From Candidatus Gracilibacteria bacterium (lineage in GTDB: Bacteria; Patescibacteriota; Gracilibacteria; UBA1369; UBA12473): a stretch of DNA of 64,000 nucleotides. Numbering within the stretch: the stretch's first letter is position 1; each line of letters starts with the position of its first letter. Of this stretch, positions 7,638 to 15,724 are shown piece by piece. The DNA lies in the NCBI GenBank assembly GCA_041658685.1, contig JBAZZS010000001.1, forward strand, positions 62,001-126,000, given 5' to 3'. The notes beneath the pieces are model-generated. The model worked only from the letters and a program-made list of their open reading frames with translations. It had not been told where the DNA came from and searched no databases. A program made the position numbers and the translations under genes.

Positions 7638-7641
7638 ATTA

Positions 7642-7785
7642 AGGCCGAGCAAGAAAATTCTTGGCCACCGCGGTTCGTTCGCTCCTGCGGCGAACGCCCG
7701 CTATGCCTCGCGCCAATCGTTTCGCTTCGCGAAAACCAAGCCGATTGGCGCTCCGGAATTGGCCAAAAATTTCCCTACTCGGCCT
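7642..7785. repeat. Large palindromic element between mazG and recJ
   Basis: Outer arms AGGCCGAG...TTGGCCA and TGGCCAA...CTCGGCCT match over about 26 bp with few mismatches. Inner arms CGCCAATCG and CGATTGGCG, with a TTTCGC/GCGAAA core, make a long cruciform-capable structure. It is more GC-rich than its flanks and has no U-tract. Confidence 0.7.
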
Positions 7786-7822
7786 GATCTAGTTTAAATC
7801 TAAAATTTTCAATTCCTTCTCT

Positions 7823-9475
7823 ATGTCTTTCTTAGGCAAAAAATGGCATCTCAAAAAAAACGACCTTCAAGGGTTTCTTTCCGAAAATCTCGACAACGAA
7901 ACCGTGACGTTTCACGATCCTTTTTTAATGAAAGGCATGGCAATGGCCGTGAAACGCATTGAGCAAGCCATCGAGACCGGCGAGCGCATTTTAATTTTTG
8001 GGGATTATGACGTGGATGGTGTGAGCGGAACCGCGATTCTGGTGCATGTGTTGCGAGAGTTGGGTGCGCAAGTTTCCTACCGGCTTCCGGATCGCCAATC
8101 CGGTTACGGCCTCAATGCCGAATGGGTGAAAACTTTTCAGGCGCTGGATGTCTCTCTTCTCATCACCGTCGATTGTGGCATCTCAAGTCGTGTTGAAATC
8201 GAAGCCCTGGTTGACCAAGGCATAGACGTGATTGTCACGGATCATCACGCGATCCCGGCGCAAATTCCGGAAAAAGCGTTGGCCATTCTTCATCCTCAAA
8301 TCGATGAGGGGCATTATCCGTTTCCGTATTTATCCGGGTCCGGTGTGGCATTCAAATTTGCGGTGGCATTGATTCGTACGTTAAAAGGAAAAAAAGAAGC
8401 GGAAATCGCGCAAGAAAAATTTGTGGATTTGGCGGCCTTGGGCACGGTGGCGGATTGCGTGCCATTGATGGGAGAAAATCGTTGGATTGTAAAACAAGGG
8501 CTTGTTCAAATGCAAAAAACCGCATGGGTCGGATTGAGAAAATTGTTGGAAAATGCGGGAGTCGACGCCAATCAAGCTAAAAGTTATGATGCGGATCTCA
8601 TCGGATTTCGTATCGGGCCGCGCCTCAATGCCGCAGGTCGAATGGACACGCCGTATTTCGCGTTGCAACTTTTATTGAATGAAAACGATCGCGCCAGTGA
8701 ATTTGTGCAAAAGCTCGAAGAAATGAATCGAGACCGCCAAGATCAACTTTTGGAAATCGAAAAGCAAGCCGAGCAAAAAATGAGCGAAAACGGAGAAGAA
8801 AAAGAGAAAATTCTTATCTTAGGCGACCCGGGCTGGCCTGCCGGAATCATTGGGCTGATCGCTGCACGTTTGGGCGAAAAACACCATCGTCCCACCATTA
8901 TTTTGGAGCATCGCGGGGACGAGTGCGTGGCGTCGTGTCGGAGTCCCGAGTATTTTGATATCGGAAAAGCCTTGCAAAGCATGGGGCATCATTTCAAGAC
9001 CTATGGAGGCCATGCCGGAGCCGCAGGATTCACGATTGCCAAGGATCGGTTGGAGGCTTTTACGGAGGATATGCGAGTCTATGCTGAAAAAACCATTCAA
9101 GAAGATTCGCTCGAATCCGTGTTGCCCATTGATTTTGAAGTCGGGGTGGGGGATGTGACGTTCGATTTGGTGGAGCAATTGTTAAAGCGCGCGCCGTTTG
9201 GCCAGGGTAATGAAAAACCGTTGTTCGTGGTGCGCGGAGTCACTCCGCATAATATGTCTCCGGTCGGCCGAGAGAAAAAACATCTCAAGTTTTATGTGCG
9301 TGCCCCGAAAAATTCTTTATCCGCCATTGCCTTTAAATTTGGAGAGCATTACCCAAAAATCAGCACTTTGCTCGACCAAAAATCTACCATTGACCTCGTG
9401 TTCGAGCTCGACCGCAGCATTTGGAATGGCGAGGAACGGTTGGAGTTAAAGGTAATAGATATCGCTGAAGCGTAA
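7823..9475 (+). CDS. recJ: Single-stranded-DNA-specific exonuclease RecJ
   Basis: 550 residues. DHH motifs: DYDVDGVSGT at 61-70, TVDCGIS near 116, TDHH at 139-142 and GSGVAFK near 172. The DHHA1 region has SCRSPEYFDIG and YGGHAGAAGFTI, and a C-terminal OB-like domain follows. It degrades single-stranded DNA 5' to 3' in recombination and repair. ATG 7823 is used because MSFLGKKWHLKK fits the RecJ N-terminus. An intrinsic terminator follows. Confidence 0.95.
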   Translation: MSFLGKKWHLKKNDLQGFLSENLDNETVTFHDPFLMKGMAMAVKRIEQAIETGERILIFGDYDVDGVSGTAILVHVLRELGAQVSYRLPDRQSGYGLNAEWVKTFQALDVSLLITVDCGISSRVEIEALVDQGIDVIVTDHHAIPAQIPEKALAILHPQIDEGHYPFPYLSGSGVAFKFAVALIRTLKGKKEAEIAQEKFVDLAALGTVADCVPLMGENRWIVKQGLVQMQKTAWVGLRKLLENAGVDANQAKSYDADLIGFRIGPRLNAAGRMDTPYFALQLLLNENDRASEFVQKLEEMNRDRQDQLLEIEKQAEQKMSENGEEKEKILILGDPGWPAGIIGLIAARLGEKHHRPTIILEHRGDECVASCRSPEYFDIGKALQSMGHHFKTYGGHAGAAGFTIAKDRLEAFTEDMRVYAEKTIQEDSLESVLPIDFEVGVGDVTFDLVEQLLKRAPFGQGNEKPLFVVRGVTPHNMSPVGREKKHLKFYVRAPKNSLSAIAFKFGEHYPKISTLLDQKSTIDLVFELDRSIWNGEERLELKVIDIAEA

Positions 9476-9483
9476 ACAAAAAA

Positions 9484-9515
9484 CCACCGAGGATGAGTCG
9501 GTGGCTTTTATTTTG
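9484..9515 (+). terminator. Intrinsic terminator after recJ
   Basis: CCACCGA (9484-9490) pairs with TCGGTGG (9498-9504) around a 7-nt loop, followed by CTTTTATTTT. Confidence 0.85.
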
Positions 9516-9532
9516 ACGATGGGAAATTAATC

Positions 9533-10075
9533 TTAGATGCGACTAAGCCAAAATTTAGCCTGCCACATTTTTAAAGCGTCGCTCGGATAAAAATTCGAAA
9601 TACCACTCAACAAAACACCATAAGAAACGAGACTTTCAATATATTCATAATACCAAGTCCCCGGAGCCACATCCGTATAAGTCGGGGTAGCGGGGACACT
9701 GTAAGGGACAGAATAAGCCACATAAATCGCTTTAACGGCTTCAGCTTTATTCACTAAATCACTGGCACGAAATTCTCCATCCGAGATAAACCCTTTTTCG
9801 CAAGCGGTGACAGCATAAGGATAGTACCATTCCGCTCCGGTCATATCCGTGAACACGCAAGAAGTGGGAGTAGATCCATCCCAAATCGTATATCCGGCGT
9901 CCACAAGCACCATTTTGACGAGTTCGGCGCGGTTGACGTAATCACTCATTGTAGATGGGGGGTCCATCATAATGGGGCTTCCCATAACAGGATGCATCAC
10001 AAACGCCTGAGCCGCGGGAGCAAGAACCATCACTCCCACCATGGCACTGAGCAAGAACGAGAGAAGCTTTCTCAT
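9533..10075 (-). CDS. Secreted SLH-domain protein
   Basis: 180 residues from the ATG at 10075. MRKLLSFLLSAMVGVMVLAP then AAQA is a Sec signal peptide. Two to three S-layer-homology-like repeats follow (YVNRAELVKMVLVDAG, LVNKAEAVKAIY, and acidic/Trp-Tyr loops such as MTGAEWYYPYA and APGTWYYEYI). SLH domains usually tether proteins to the cell envelope. The upstream 33-codon extension is non-conserved and precedes the signal peptide, so it is excluded. It is convergent with recJ. Confidence 0.8.
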   Translation of the reverse strand: MRKLLSFLLSAMVGVMVLAPAAQAFVMHPVMGSPIMMDPPSTMSDYVNRAELVKMVLVDAGYTIWDGSTPTSCVFTDMTGAEWYYPYAVTACEKGFISDGEFRASDLVNKAEAVKAIYVAYSVPYSVPATPTYTDVAPGTWYYEYIESLVSYGVLLSGISNFYPSDALKMWQAKFWLSRI

Positions 10076-10462
10076 AGAGAAAAGGGATAAAAAATAATAA
10101 AGGATATATTTATACAATATAAATTTATAAAAGTCAATAGCAATGTGACAATTGAGGCGATTTACTACGGACAATATTAAATAACAGAATCCCTACAAAG
10201 ATATTACGAAAAGGTTTTAATTTATGTTGTAATTTTGCAGATAGGGGAGGCTTCCTAGGAAGCCTCATTCAGATCAAAAGTTGAATAACTGGATGATTTT
10301 TTAAAGAAAATCGTCAAGAGCTATTGCCAAAAATATAATTTACTAGTATAGTAATAGCTTTCATGTTTTCGAAAAGCGCCCAATCGGGCTTTCTCAACAA
10401 GAAAGGCGCTAGGATTGACTTGTTGTGAAAAATATTCTAAAATAACAGGATACCCAAAAATT
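10076..10462. other. 387-bp intergenic region between divergent genes
   Basis: No convincing gene. It holds a perfect 20-bp palindrome (10247-10266, GAGGCTTCC centred on TA), a short hairpin TTACTA/TAGTAA near 10339-10353, an inverted repeat AGCGCC/GGCGCT (10375-10410) with a nested TTTCT/AGAAA stem, and the promoter at 10415-10443. Confidence 0.6.
10415..10443 (+). promoter_or_regulatory. Promoter of the NrnA-like gene
   Basis: TTGACT (10415-10420), a 17-bp spacer and TAAAAT (10438-10443). The ATG at 10463 lies 19 nt beyond the -10 box, giving a very short leader. Confidence 0.75.
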
Positions 10463-11746
10463 ATGAACTCACCCATCGAAGACCAAATCATTCACCAATT
10501 TCTCAAGAGCTCCAACGTGCTCTTGCTCCCGTCGTCCCCTGCGGACGGCGATTCGTTGGGCAGTGCGCTCGCCTTATATTTGGTGTTCCAGAAATTGGGG
10601 AAAAAGGCCACCGTCATCTCGGCCGAACCGGTTCCAAAAGATCTTCAGTTCCTTCCCATGATGGAAAAAATCAATGGCGAATTCAAGAGCGATAACGATT
10701 TTGTCATCACTGTGAACGCGGATGTAAAAGAGGTGCGCCACGAGATCACGCCCGGGAAAGTGAACATCATTTTAACGCAAGACCAAGAGAAAAAAATCAC
10801 GCCCGACGATGTCTCCTTCAGCCAAGGACTCGATCAATACGACCTCGTCGTGGTCGTGGATACCGCGGATCTTCAGCAACTGGGGAAATTTTACGAAAAG
10901 CATCCGGATATTTTTTACAAACTCCCGGTTATCAACATCGATCATCATGCCAGCAATTTTGAATTCGGAACGCTCAATCATGTACAAATCACGGCTTCCG
11001 CGACCACGGAAATTATTTTTGCTTTGCTCAAAACCTTGGAGGAAAAGGTCAATCAACCGCTCATTGATGCGGATGTGGCGACCTTGCTTCTCGCCGGAAT
11101 CATCACCGACACCGGCAGTTTCCAGCATTCCAACACCACGCCTCAGGCGTTTATCGCCACCGCGGAATTGTTGAAACGCGGCGCGCGCCAACAGGAAATC
11201 ATCAAGCACGTGTATAAAACCAAGAGCCTTTCGACTCTGCGATTGTGGGGCCAAGTGTTGTCAAAAATTCAATTCGCCAAGGATTATCATTTTGTGTGGT
11301 CCACGGTTTCGTTGAAGGATATTGAGGAAACCGGGGCGGAAATGGAAGAGTGCGGCGGCATCATCGATGAGTTGCTCAACAACGCGCCGGGAGCGGAGAT
11401 TGTGGCTTTATTAAAAGAAAAACAGCCCGGCCTATTATCCGCGAGTTTGCGTAGCACCACGGCAGCTGTAGACGCGAATGAAGTCGCGGCGTTGTTCGGC
11501 GGCGGAGGGCACAAACAAGCGGCCGGCTTCCGAATCAAAGGCAAACCGTTTGAGGTCGCGGCAAAAGAAGTACTGCTCGGAATTTTGGCGTATCAGGCCG
11601 CGAAACATGGCTTGCCCATGCCTCAGTTGCAAGGCGAAAAACGCATTGAAAACGACTCCAACCCTGGCAATAGCACCGGCATCAAAATCCTAAACAACGA
11701 CACGCAAAAAGAAGGGGAAGGGTTTTATCGGTTTGAAAATAATTAA
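10463..11746 (+). CDS. DHH-DHHA1 phosphoesterase, NrnA/oligoribonuclease-like
   Basis: 427 residues from ATG 10463. SPADGDSLGSALAL at 25-38, VVVDTADL, VINIDHHASN, GIITDTGSFQHSNTTPQA and DHHA1 GGGGHKQAAGF define the NrnA-type DHH family. Such enzymes degrade nano-RNAs, c-di-nucleotide products or pAp. An upstream in-frame TTG lies within the -35 box of the promoter and is rejected as a start. The C-terminal 40 residues are polar and not conserved. The gene is convergent with Cys-rich protein 1, with stops overlapping by 4 nt. Confidence 0.85.
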   Translation: MNSPIEDQIIHQFLKSSNVLLLPSSPADGDSLGSALALYLVFQKLGKKATVISAEPVPKDLQFLPMMEKINGEFKSDNDFVITVNADVKEVRHEITPGKVNIILTQDQEKKITPDDVSFSQGLDQYDLVVVVDTADLQQLGKFYEKHPDIFYKLPVINIDHHASNFEFGTLNHVQITASATTEIIFALLKTLEEKVNQPLIDADVATLLLAGIITDTGSFQHSNTTPQAFIATAELLKRGARQQEIIKHVYKTKSLSTLRLWGQVLSKIQFAKDYHFVWSTVSLKDIEETGAEMEECGGIIDELLNNAPGAEIVALLKEKQPGLLSASLRSTTAAVDANEVAALFGGGGHKQAAGFRIKGKPFEVAAKEVLLGILAYQAAKHGLPMPQLQGEKRIENDSNPGNSTGIKILNNDTQKEGEGFYRFENN

Positions 11747-13452
11747 TAAACCGTTTTTAAATAGCATCCCTCGCAGTACACAATTTCCGGGCGGTCCGGA
11801 GAAAAGGTGGTGCGGATTTGTTTATGGCAATGCGCACATTCGCGTGTCCAAAATTGTCGAGGATTGCGCTGATGAAAACGGTCGAGGTGCCGTTGGTCCG
11901 GTGAGCGACGGGGGAGCGGAATTTTTTGCTCACGGTAAAATTTTAATTCTTGCGGTGTGATTTTAAATCGTTTTTTCGTGACTTCACATTCGAGGGTCGC
12001 CTTGAGCGCGGTGTCCGGAATATCTTCGATATTATCAGGAATTTTTCCCGCCGGAATCGTGCCTGCCACAGTGGGTTGAGGCGGTTCGTAATCGTCCCAT
12101 TTATAACCTTTGGCCAAGGCTTGATCGCGGGTTAGGGGATAGTACATGTGCGCCGTGGTCTTGTTGTAGCCAAACAGTGAAATCGCGATCGGAAAATACT
12201 CGCCCCATTCAGAGGCTTGCCCCGCATGCGGGGTTTTTTGCATGTGCTCCGCAATGCGAGCCGCTAAGCGATGGTATTCTTCGGGCGTGTATTGTTTGTT
12301 TAAAATGCAGTGCTGTTTGTGATGAACCCCCACGCATCCAAAACAATTTTTTGAATTTTCAATATACCAACAATAAAATAAATCCGTACAGCTGATCGTG
12401 CCTTCATTGGAGAACAAAACATGATACGCATTTCCGCCCGTGATGATGCATTCGTAGGATTGTTGAACATTGGTGCCGTACTGGTATAGGTCGTAAACAT
12501 TCTTTGCCCCCAGCACGAGTTGGTAGCAAAATTTTCCATCTTCCACATCCTCGCAATCAAAACTGTATTGTGTGTTTTTACAATGGATCAAATAATCGCC
12601 GAATGAATTTTCGGTATTGTATCCGTGAAATTCCTTAAACGGGTGAGTGCGTTCAAGTTCTGTCAATCGTTTTTTACAAAATTGATACGTTTTGTACGAG
12701 CCGGTGTCGATGTGCGTCATGCGTTTTTCATAGTCTTCTTTTGAGAGCGGTTTGTTTTCAAAATAATATTCTTTGTTGCGCAGACCCACGCAGAGAAAAC
12801 AATGTTTGCACCCCACACAATCACGCAAAAAGGACGACGAAGAGCACCCGATGCAATCCTGGCAGGCTTTGAGCCCGTAGCATTTATGCACATCCACGCA
12901 GTCGTAGCAGAGTTCGCAATGCAGGTTGTAAAATCCATCCACACAACTTGTGTTTTTCTTGAAGCCGTAGCCATAATAACAATCTTCACAAAAGTCCGCG
13001 TGAAAGATTAAATAACAGTTTTTGGAAGACCCGGCATAGTGCATGTACTCGCAATTTGTTGTAGTGCCGTCGATGCTCAAGGCTTGGGCCGGGGAGCGAC
13101 GTTTCAATTCATACACTTGCTCGAAAAACGGACGAGAAAAATCAAAATCCTGCCCATACGTGCACGGATCCCATTGGTCGCTGTGCCAACATTCGCGGCA
13201 ATAGATGGGTTGTTTTAGATGAGGAGGAAATTGGGTGAGCGTAAATTTGTGGCACAAACCGCATTCGCCGTGATACAGATGGCGTTCGTTGCACGATGCG
13301 AGCCGGCGTTGTTGTCTACAATCCGGGCAATGCGTGGGAGGCGGGACAAGGTATTTTTTGCCATTAAAAACAGGGGAAATTTGTTCGTAAAATTTAAGGT
13401 CATCGTCTGTGACTTCAAAAAGGGTTGAGCAGTTGATGCAAGGTTTTTCCAT
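11743..13452 (-). CDS. Cys-rich multi-zinc-ribbon protein, paralog 1
   Basis: 569 residues with about 41 Cys. The N-terminal ribbon is CINC...CPDCRQQRR...RN-type...CGLCHK...YCRECW. The centre (about 130-400) is a run of short Cys/Tyr/Asn units (KNCYLIFHADFCEDCYYGYG, CELCYDC, CIGC, DCVGCKHCFLC). The C-terminus repeats the N-terminal ribbon (FKITPQELKFYRE, CAHCHKQIRTTFSPDRPEIV then YCEGCYL). Paired CxxC motifs suggest several bound zinc ions. No signal peptide or membrane segment. I associate such proteins with CPR genomes; the function is unknown. Three paralogs lie at 17929, 25688 and 27458. Confidence 0.8.
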   Translation of the reverse strand: MEKPCINCSTLFEVTDDDLKFYEQISPVFNGKKYLVPPPTHCPDCRQQRRLASCNERHLYHGECGLCHKFTLTQFPPHLKQPIYCRECWHSDQWDPCTYGQDFDFSRPFFEQVYELKRRSPAQALSIDGTTTNCEYMHYAGSSKNCYLIFHADFCEDCYYGYGFKKNTSCVDGFYNLHCELCYDCVDVHKCYGLKACQDCIGCSSSSFLRDCVGCKHCFLCVGLRNKEYYFENKPLSKEDYEKRMTHIDTGSYKTYQFCKKRLTELERTHPFKEFHGYNTENSFGDYLIHCKNTQYSFDCEDVEDGKFCYQLVLGAKNVYDLYQYGTNVQQSYECIITGGNAYHVLFSNEGTISCTDLFYCWYIENSKNCFGCVGVHHKQHCILNKQYTPEEYHRLAARIAEHMQKTPHAGQASEWGEYFPIAISLFGYNKTTAHMYYPLTRDQALAKGYKWDDYEPPQPTVAGTIPAGKIPDNIEDIPDTALKATLECEVTKKRFKITPQELKFYREQKIPLPRRSPDQRHLDRFHQRNPRQFWTRECAHCHKQIRTTFSPDRPEIVYCEGCYLKTVY

Positions 13453-13470
13453 GGAACGATTTAAAGGCTT

Positions 13471-13513
13471 ATGTCATGGTGAGGAGCCCCAACGGGGCGT
13501 CTCGAACCATACA
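13471..13513. repeat. Dispersed repeat, family c, copy 1
   Basis: ATGTCATGGTGAGGAGC, a GCCCC/GGGGC hairpin, then GTCTCGAACCATAC. It shares both flanks with 39479-39527, while the hairpin arms differ in sequence but stay complementary. Confidence 0.75.
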
Positions 13514-13534
13514 TTCAAGATAGAGTTTTGTTAG

Positions 13535-13562
13535 GGCACCCTTCGAGAGCCTCAGGGTGACA
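13535..13562. repeat. Dispersed repeat, family d, copy 1
   Basis: CACCCTTCGAGAGCCTCAGG then GTGACA, a hairpin (CACCCT/AGGGTG). A near-identical copy lies at 25614-25640. Confidence 0.75.
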
Positions 13563-13567
13563 AATTT

Positions 13568-14329
13568 TTAATCTTCGTCTCCAAGCTTCGCCATCACCTC
13601 TTCTGCAATCTCAAAGTTGCTCGACACCTCGGACACGTCTTCATCTTCATCGAGCGCATCCATAAATTTGAGGAGTTTTGACGCCATTTCAAGATCATTG
13701 ATCGGAACCGTGGTGGAAGGAATATTTTCGAGTTTTGCGCTTTCCACCGGAATTTTTTTGGATTCCAAGGATTTTTTAGTGCTTATCAATTGATCGTATG
13801 CCGTGGTCACCACCAGGGTTTCGCTTTCTTGCTTCATATCTTCTGCCCCGGAATCGATGACCGCCATTTCAACATCCTCCATTTTTAAGCCGGCCAAAGG
13901 AATGTGAATCACGCCTTTTTTTACAAACATCCAACCCACGCATCCGGCAGCGCCCATGTTCCCGCCGTATTTGGTGAAAATCTGACGCACATTGCCGAGG
14001 GTTCGATTTTTATTATCCGTGATGGTGTGCACCAAAAGCGCCACACCTCCCGGGCCATAGCCTTCGTACGTGACTTCGGAAATCGTCATACCGTCTTTGA
14101 GTTCGCCCGTGCCCTTTTTAATGGCGCGATCGATGTTGATATTGGGGACATTGTCGGCCTTAGCCAGATCAACAGCCACGCGAAGGCTCGGGTTCATTAA
14201 AAGATCGCCGCCGCCTTGTTGCGCCGCAAGTGCAATCATTTTGGCGTGTTGCGTGAAAATCTTGCCGCGCTTGGCATCGGTCACGCCCTTCTTCCGTTTG
14301 ATGGTGCTCCATTTAGAGTGTCCTGACAT
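13568..14329 (-). CDS. yebC: YebC/PmpR-family regulator (TACO1 family)
   Basis: 253 residues, family length. It opens MSGHSKWSTIKRKKGVTDAK, the family signature, followed by GGDLLMNPSLRVAVDLAKA and the characteristic YEGYGPGGVALLVHTITDNK then NRTLGNVR. Members act as transcription regulators or as factors helping translation of difficult sequences such as polyproline. It lies 4 nt downstream of the malic enzyme gene, so the two are probably co-transcribed. Confidence 0.95.
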   Translation of the reverse strand: MSGHSKWSTIKRKKGVTDAKRGKIFTQHAKMIALAAQQGGGDLLMNPSLRVAVDLAKADNVPNINIDRAIKKGTGELKDGMTISEVTYEGYGPGGVALLVHTITDNKNRTLGNVRQIFTKYGGNMGAAGCVGWMFVKKGVIHIPLAGLKMEDVEMAVIDSGAEDMKQESETLVVTTAYDQLISTKKSLESKKIPVESAKLENIPSTTVPINDLEMASKLLKFMDALDEDEDVSEVSSNFEIAEEVMAKLGDED

Positions 14330-14333
14330 GAGC

Positions 14334-15470
14334 CTATTTTATCGCTTTTGCCACGGCTTGAGCAAGGCCGGGTTCAGAAAGGCCGGGAATGATTTTATCG
14401 GGGGTGGGGTAGGGGACGAGGGCGGCAAGGATGTGCGCAGCAGAAAGCATCATTTTTTGGGTGATGTCTCGGGCGCGGCCATCGAGGGCGCCGCGGAAAA
14501 TCCCGGGAAAAGCCAAGACATTGTTGATTTGATTCGGGAAGTCGCTGCGGCCTGTGGCCACGATGGCCGCGCCTCCCTTTTTCGCTTCTTTGGGTAGAAT
14601 TTCGGGGGTGGGATTGGCCATGGCAAAAATAATCGAGTCCGGGGCCATGGTCGACACCATGTTCGCAGTTAAAATAGCGGGAGCGGAAACGCCAATAAAA
14701 ATATCGGCATCTTGTAGCGAGTCTTTTAGTTTTCCTGAAATTCGTCTGGGATTGGTGCGCTTTGCAATATCTTTCTTAAAAGAATTCATATCGTCGCGTT
14801 TGGGGTGAAGGATGCCTTTGGAATCGCACACCACAATATCTCGAGCCCCTTCGGCAAGGAGAAGTTCGGTGATGGCAATTCCCGCGGCGCCGGCGCCGGA
14901 AATAACGATGCGTACAGCATTTAATTTTTTATGAACAACTTTCAGTGCATTAAGCAATCCGGCCAGCACCACAATCGCGGTCCCGTGTTGGTCATCGTGA
15001 AAAACGGGAATATCGAGCGCCTTTTTTAACCGTCGTTCCACCTCAAAACACGCCGGCGCCGCAATGTCTTCCAAATTGATTCCTCCAAATCCCGGTGCAA
15101 TTCGAATCACAGTTTCCACAATTTCATCTACATTTTGCGTGTCTAAACAGATAGGAATCGCATCCACTCCACCGAAAGTTTTGAACAACAAGCATTTCCC
15201 TTCCATCACTGGCAACCCGGCCAATGCACCGATATTTCCCAATCCCAAAACCGCGCTTCCATCGGTGACGACAGCTACGGTATTGGATTTCATGGTGTAG
15301 CGATACGCAGCCTCTGGATTGTGCGCAATGGCACGGCACGGCTCCGCCACGCCCGGAGTATACGCCACACTCAAATCCGTTTTGGTTTTGAGTGGCACTT
15401 TTGAACATACCGCCAATTTTCCATGATGTCGTTCATGTAATTTTAATGATTTTTTAAAATAATCAACCAT
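14334..15470 (-). CDS. NAD(P)-dependent malic enzyme
   Basis: 378 residues, the short form without a phosphotransacetylase domain. TDLSVAYTPGVAEPC near 31, VTDGSAVLGLGNIG near 68, CFEVERRL, FHDDQHGTAIV near 158 and nucleotide-binding GAGAAGIA near 192. It decarboxylates malate to pyruvate with NAD(P) reduction, feeding pyruvate to the lactate dehydrogenase encoded at 23942. It is upstream of yebC by 4 nt. Confidence 0.92.
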   Translation of the reverse strand: MVDYFKKSLKLHERHHGKLAVCSKVPLKTKTDLSVAYTPGVAEPCRAIAHNPEAAYRYTMKSNTVAVVTDGSAVLGLGNIGALAGLPVMEGKCLLFKTFGGVDAIPICLDTQNVDEIVETVIRIAPGFGGINLEDIAAPACFEVERRLKKALDIPVFHDDQHGTAIVVLAGLLNALKVVHKKLNAVRIVISGAGAAGIAITELLLAEGARDIVVCDSKGILHPKRDDMNSFKKDIAKRTNPRRISGKLKDSLQDADIFIGVSAPAILTANMVSTMAPDSIIFAMANPTPEILPKEAKKGGAAIVATGRSDFPNQINNVLAFPGIFRGALDGRARDITQKMMLSAAHILAALVPYPTPDKIIPGLSEPGLAQAVAKAIK

Positions 15471-15506
15471 GGTGGGGTAGGTCTACTAATTTCAAATTTT
15501 CAACTC

Positions 15507-15701
15507 CTACTCTTGCGGCAATTCCACATCCGGCCCTTCCACCGAAGGCATCCCCGTGGGAGGCGTCACATTCGGTTCTGCAAAATTCACGTCTTCCGTC
15601 GTTGTTCCCTCAGAAGTTCCTTCTTCTGTCCCGTTATCTTTTTGGCATCCCATGGCCATTAAAAATCCAACAATCATGAACGTGGTTAATATTTTTTTCA
15701 T
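15507..15701 (-). CDS. Small lipoprotein
   Basis: 64 residues. MKKILTTFMIVGFLMAMGCQ is a lipoprotein signal peptide with lipobox AMGC. The mature part is acidic with Thr, Glu and Pro and no recognised domain. It is probably lipidated by Lgt, encoded nearby on the same strand. Confidence 0.7.
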   Translation of the reverse strand: MKKILTTFMIVGFLMAMGCQKDNGTEEGTSEGTTTEDVNFAEPNVTPPTGMPSVEGPDVELPQE

Positions 15702-15724
15702 AAATGAAAAAGATTAAAAAATAA

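Noticed and set aside
10247..10266. Perfect 20-bp palindrome as a terminator
   Set aside because: No U-tract on either side; it may be an operator or repeat, but nothing supports a specific role.
10415..10462. TTG start giving the NrnA-like protein 16 extra residues
   Set aside because: The TTG is part of the -35 box of a good promoter; ATG 10463 is the sensible start.
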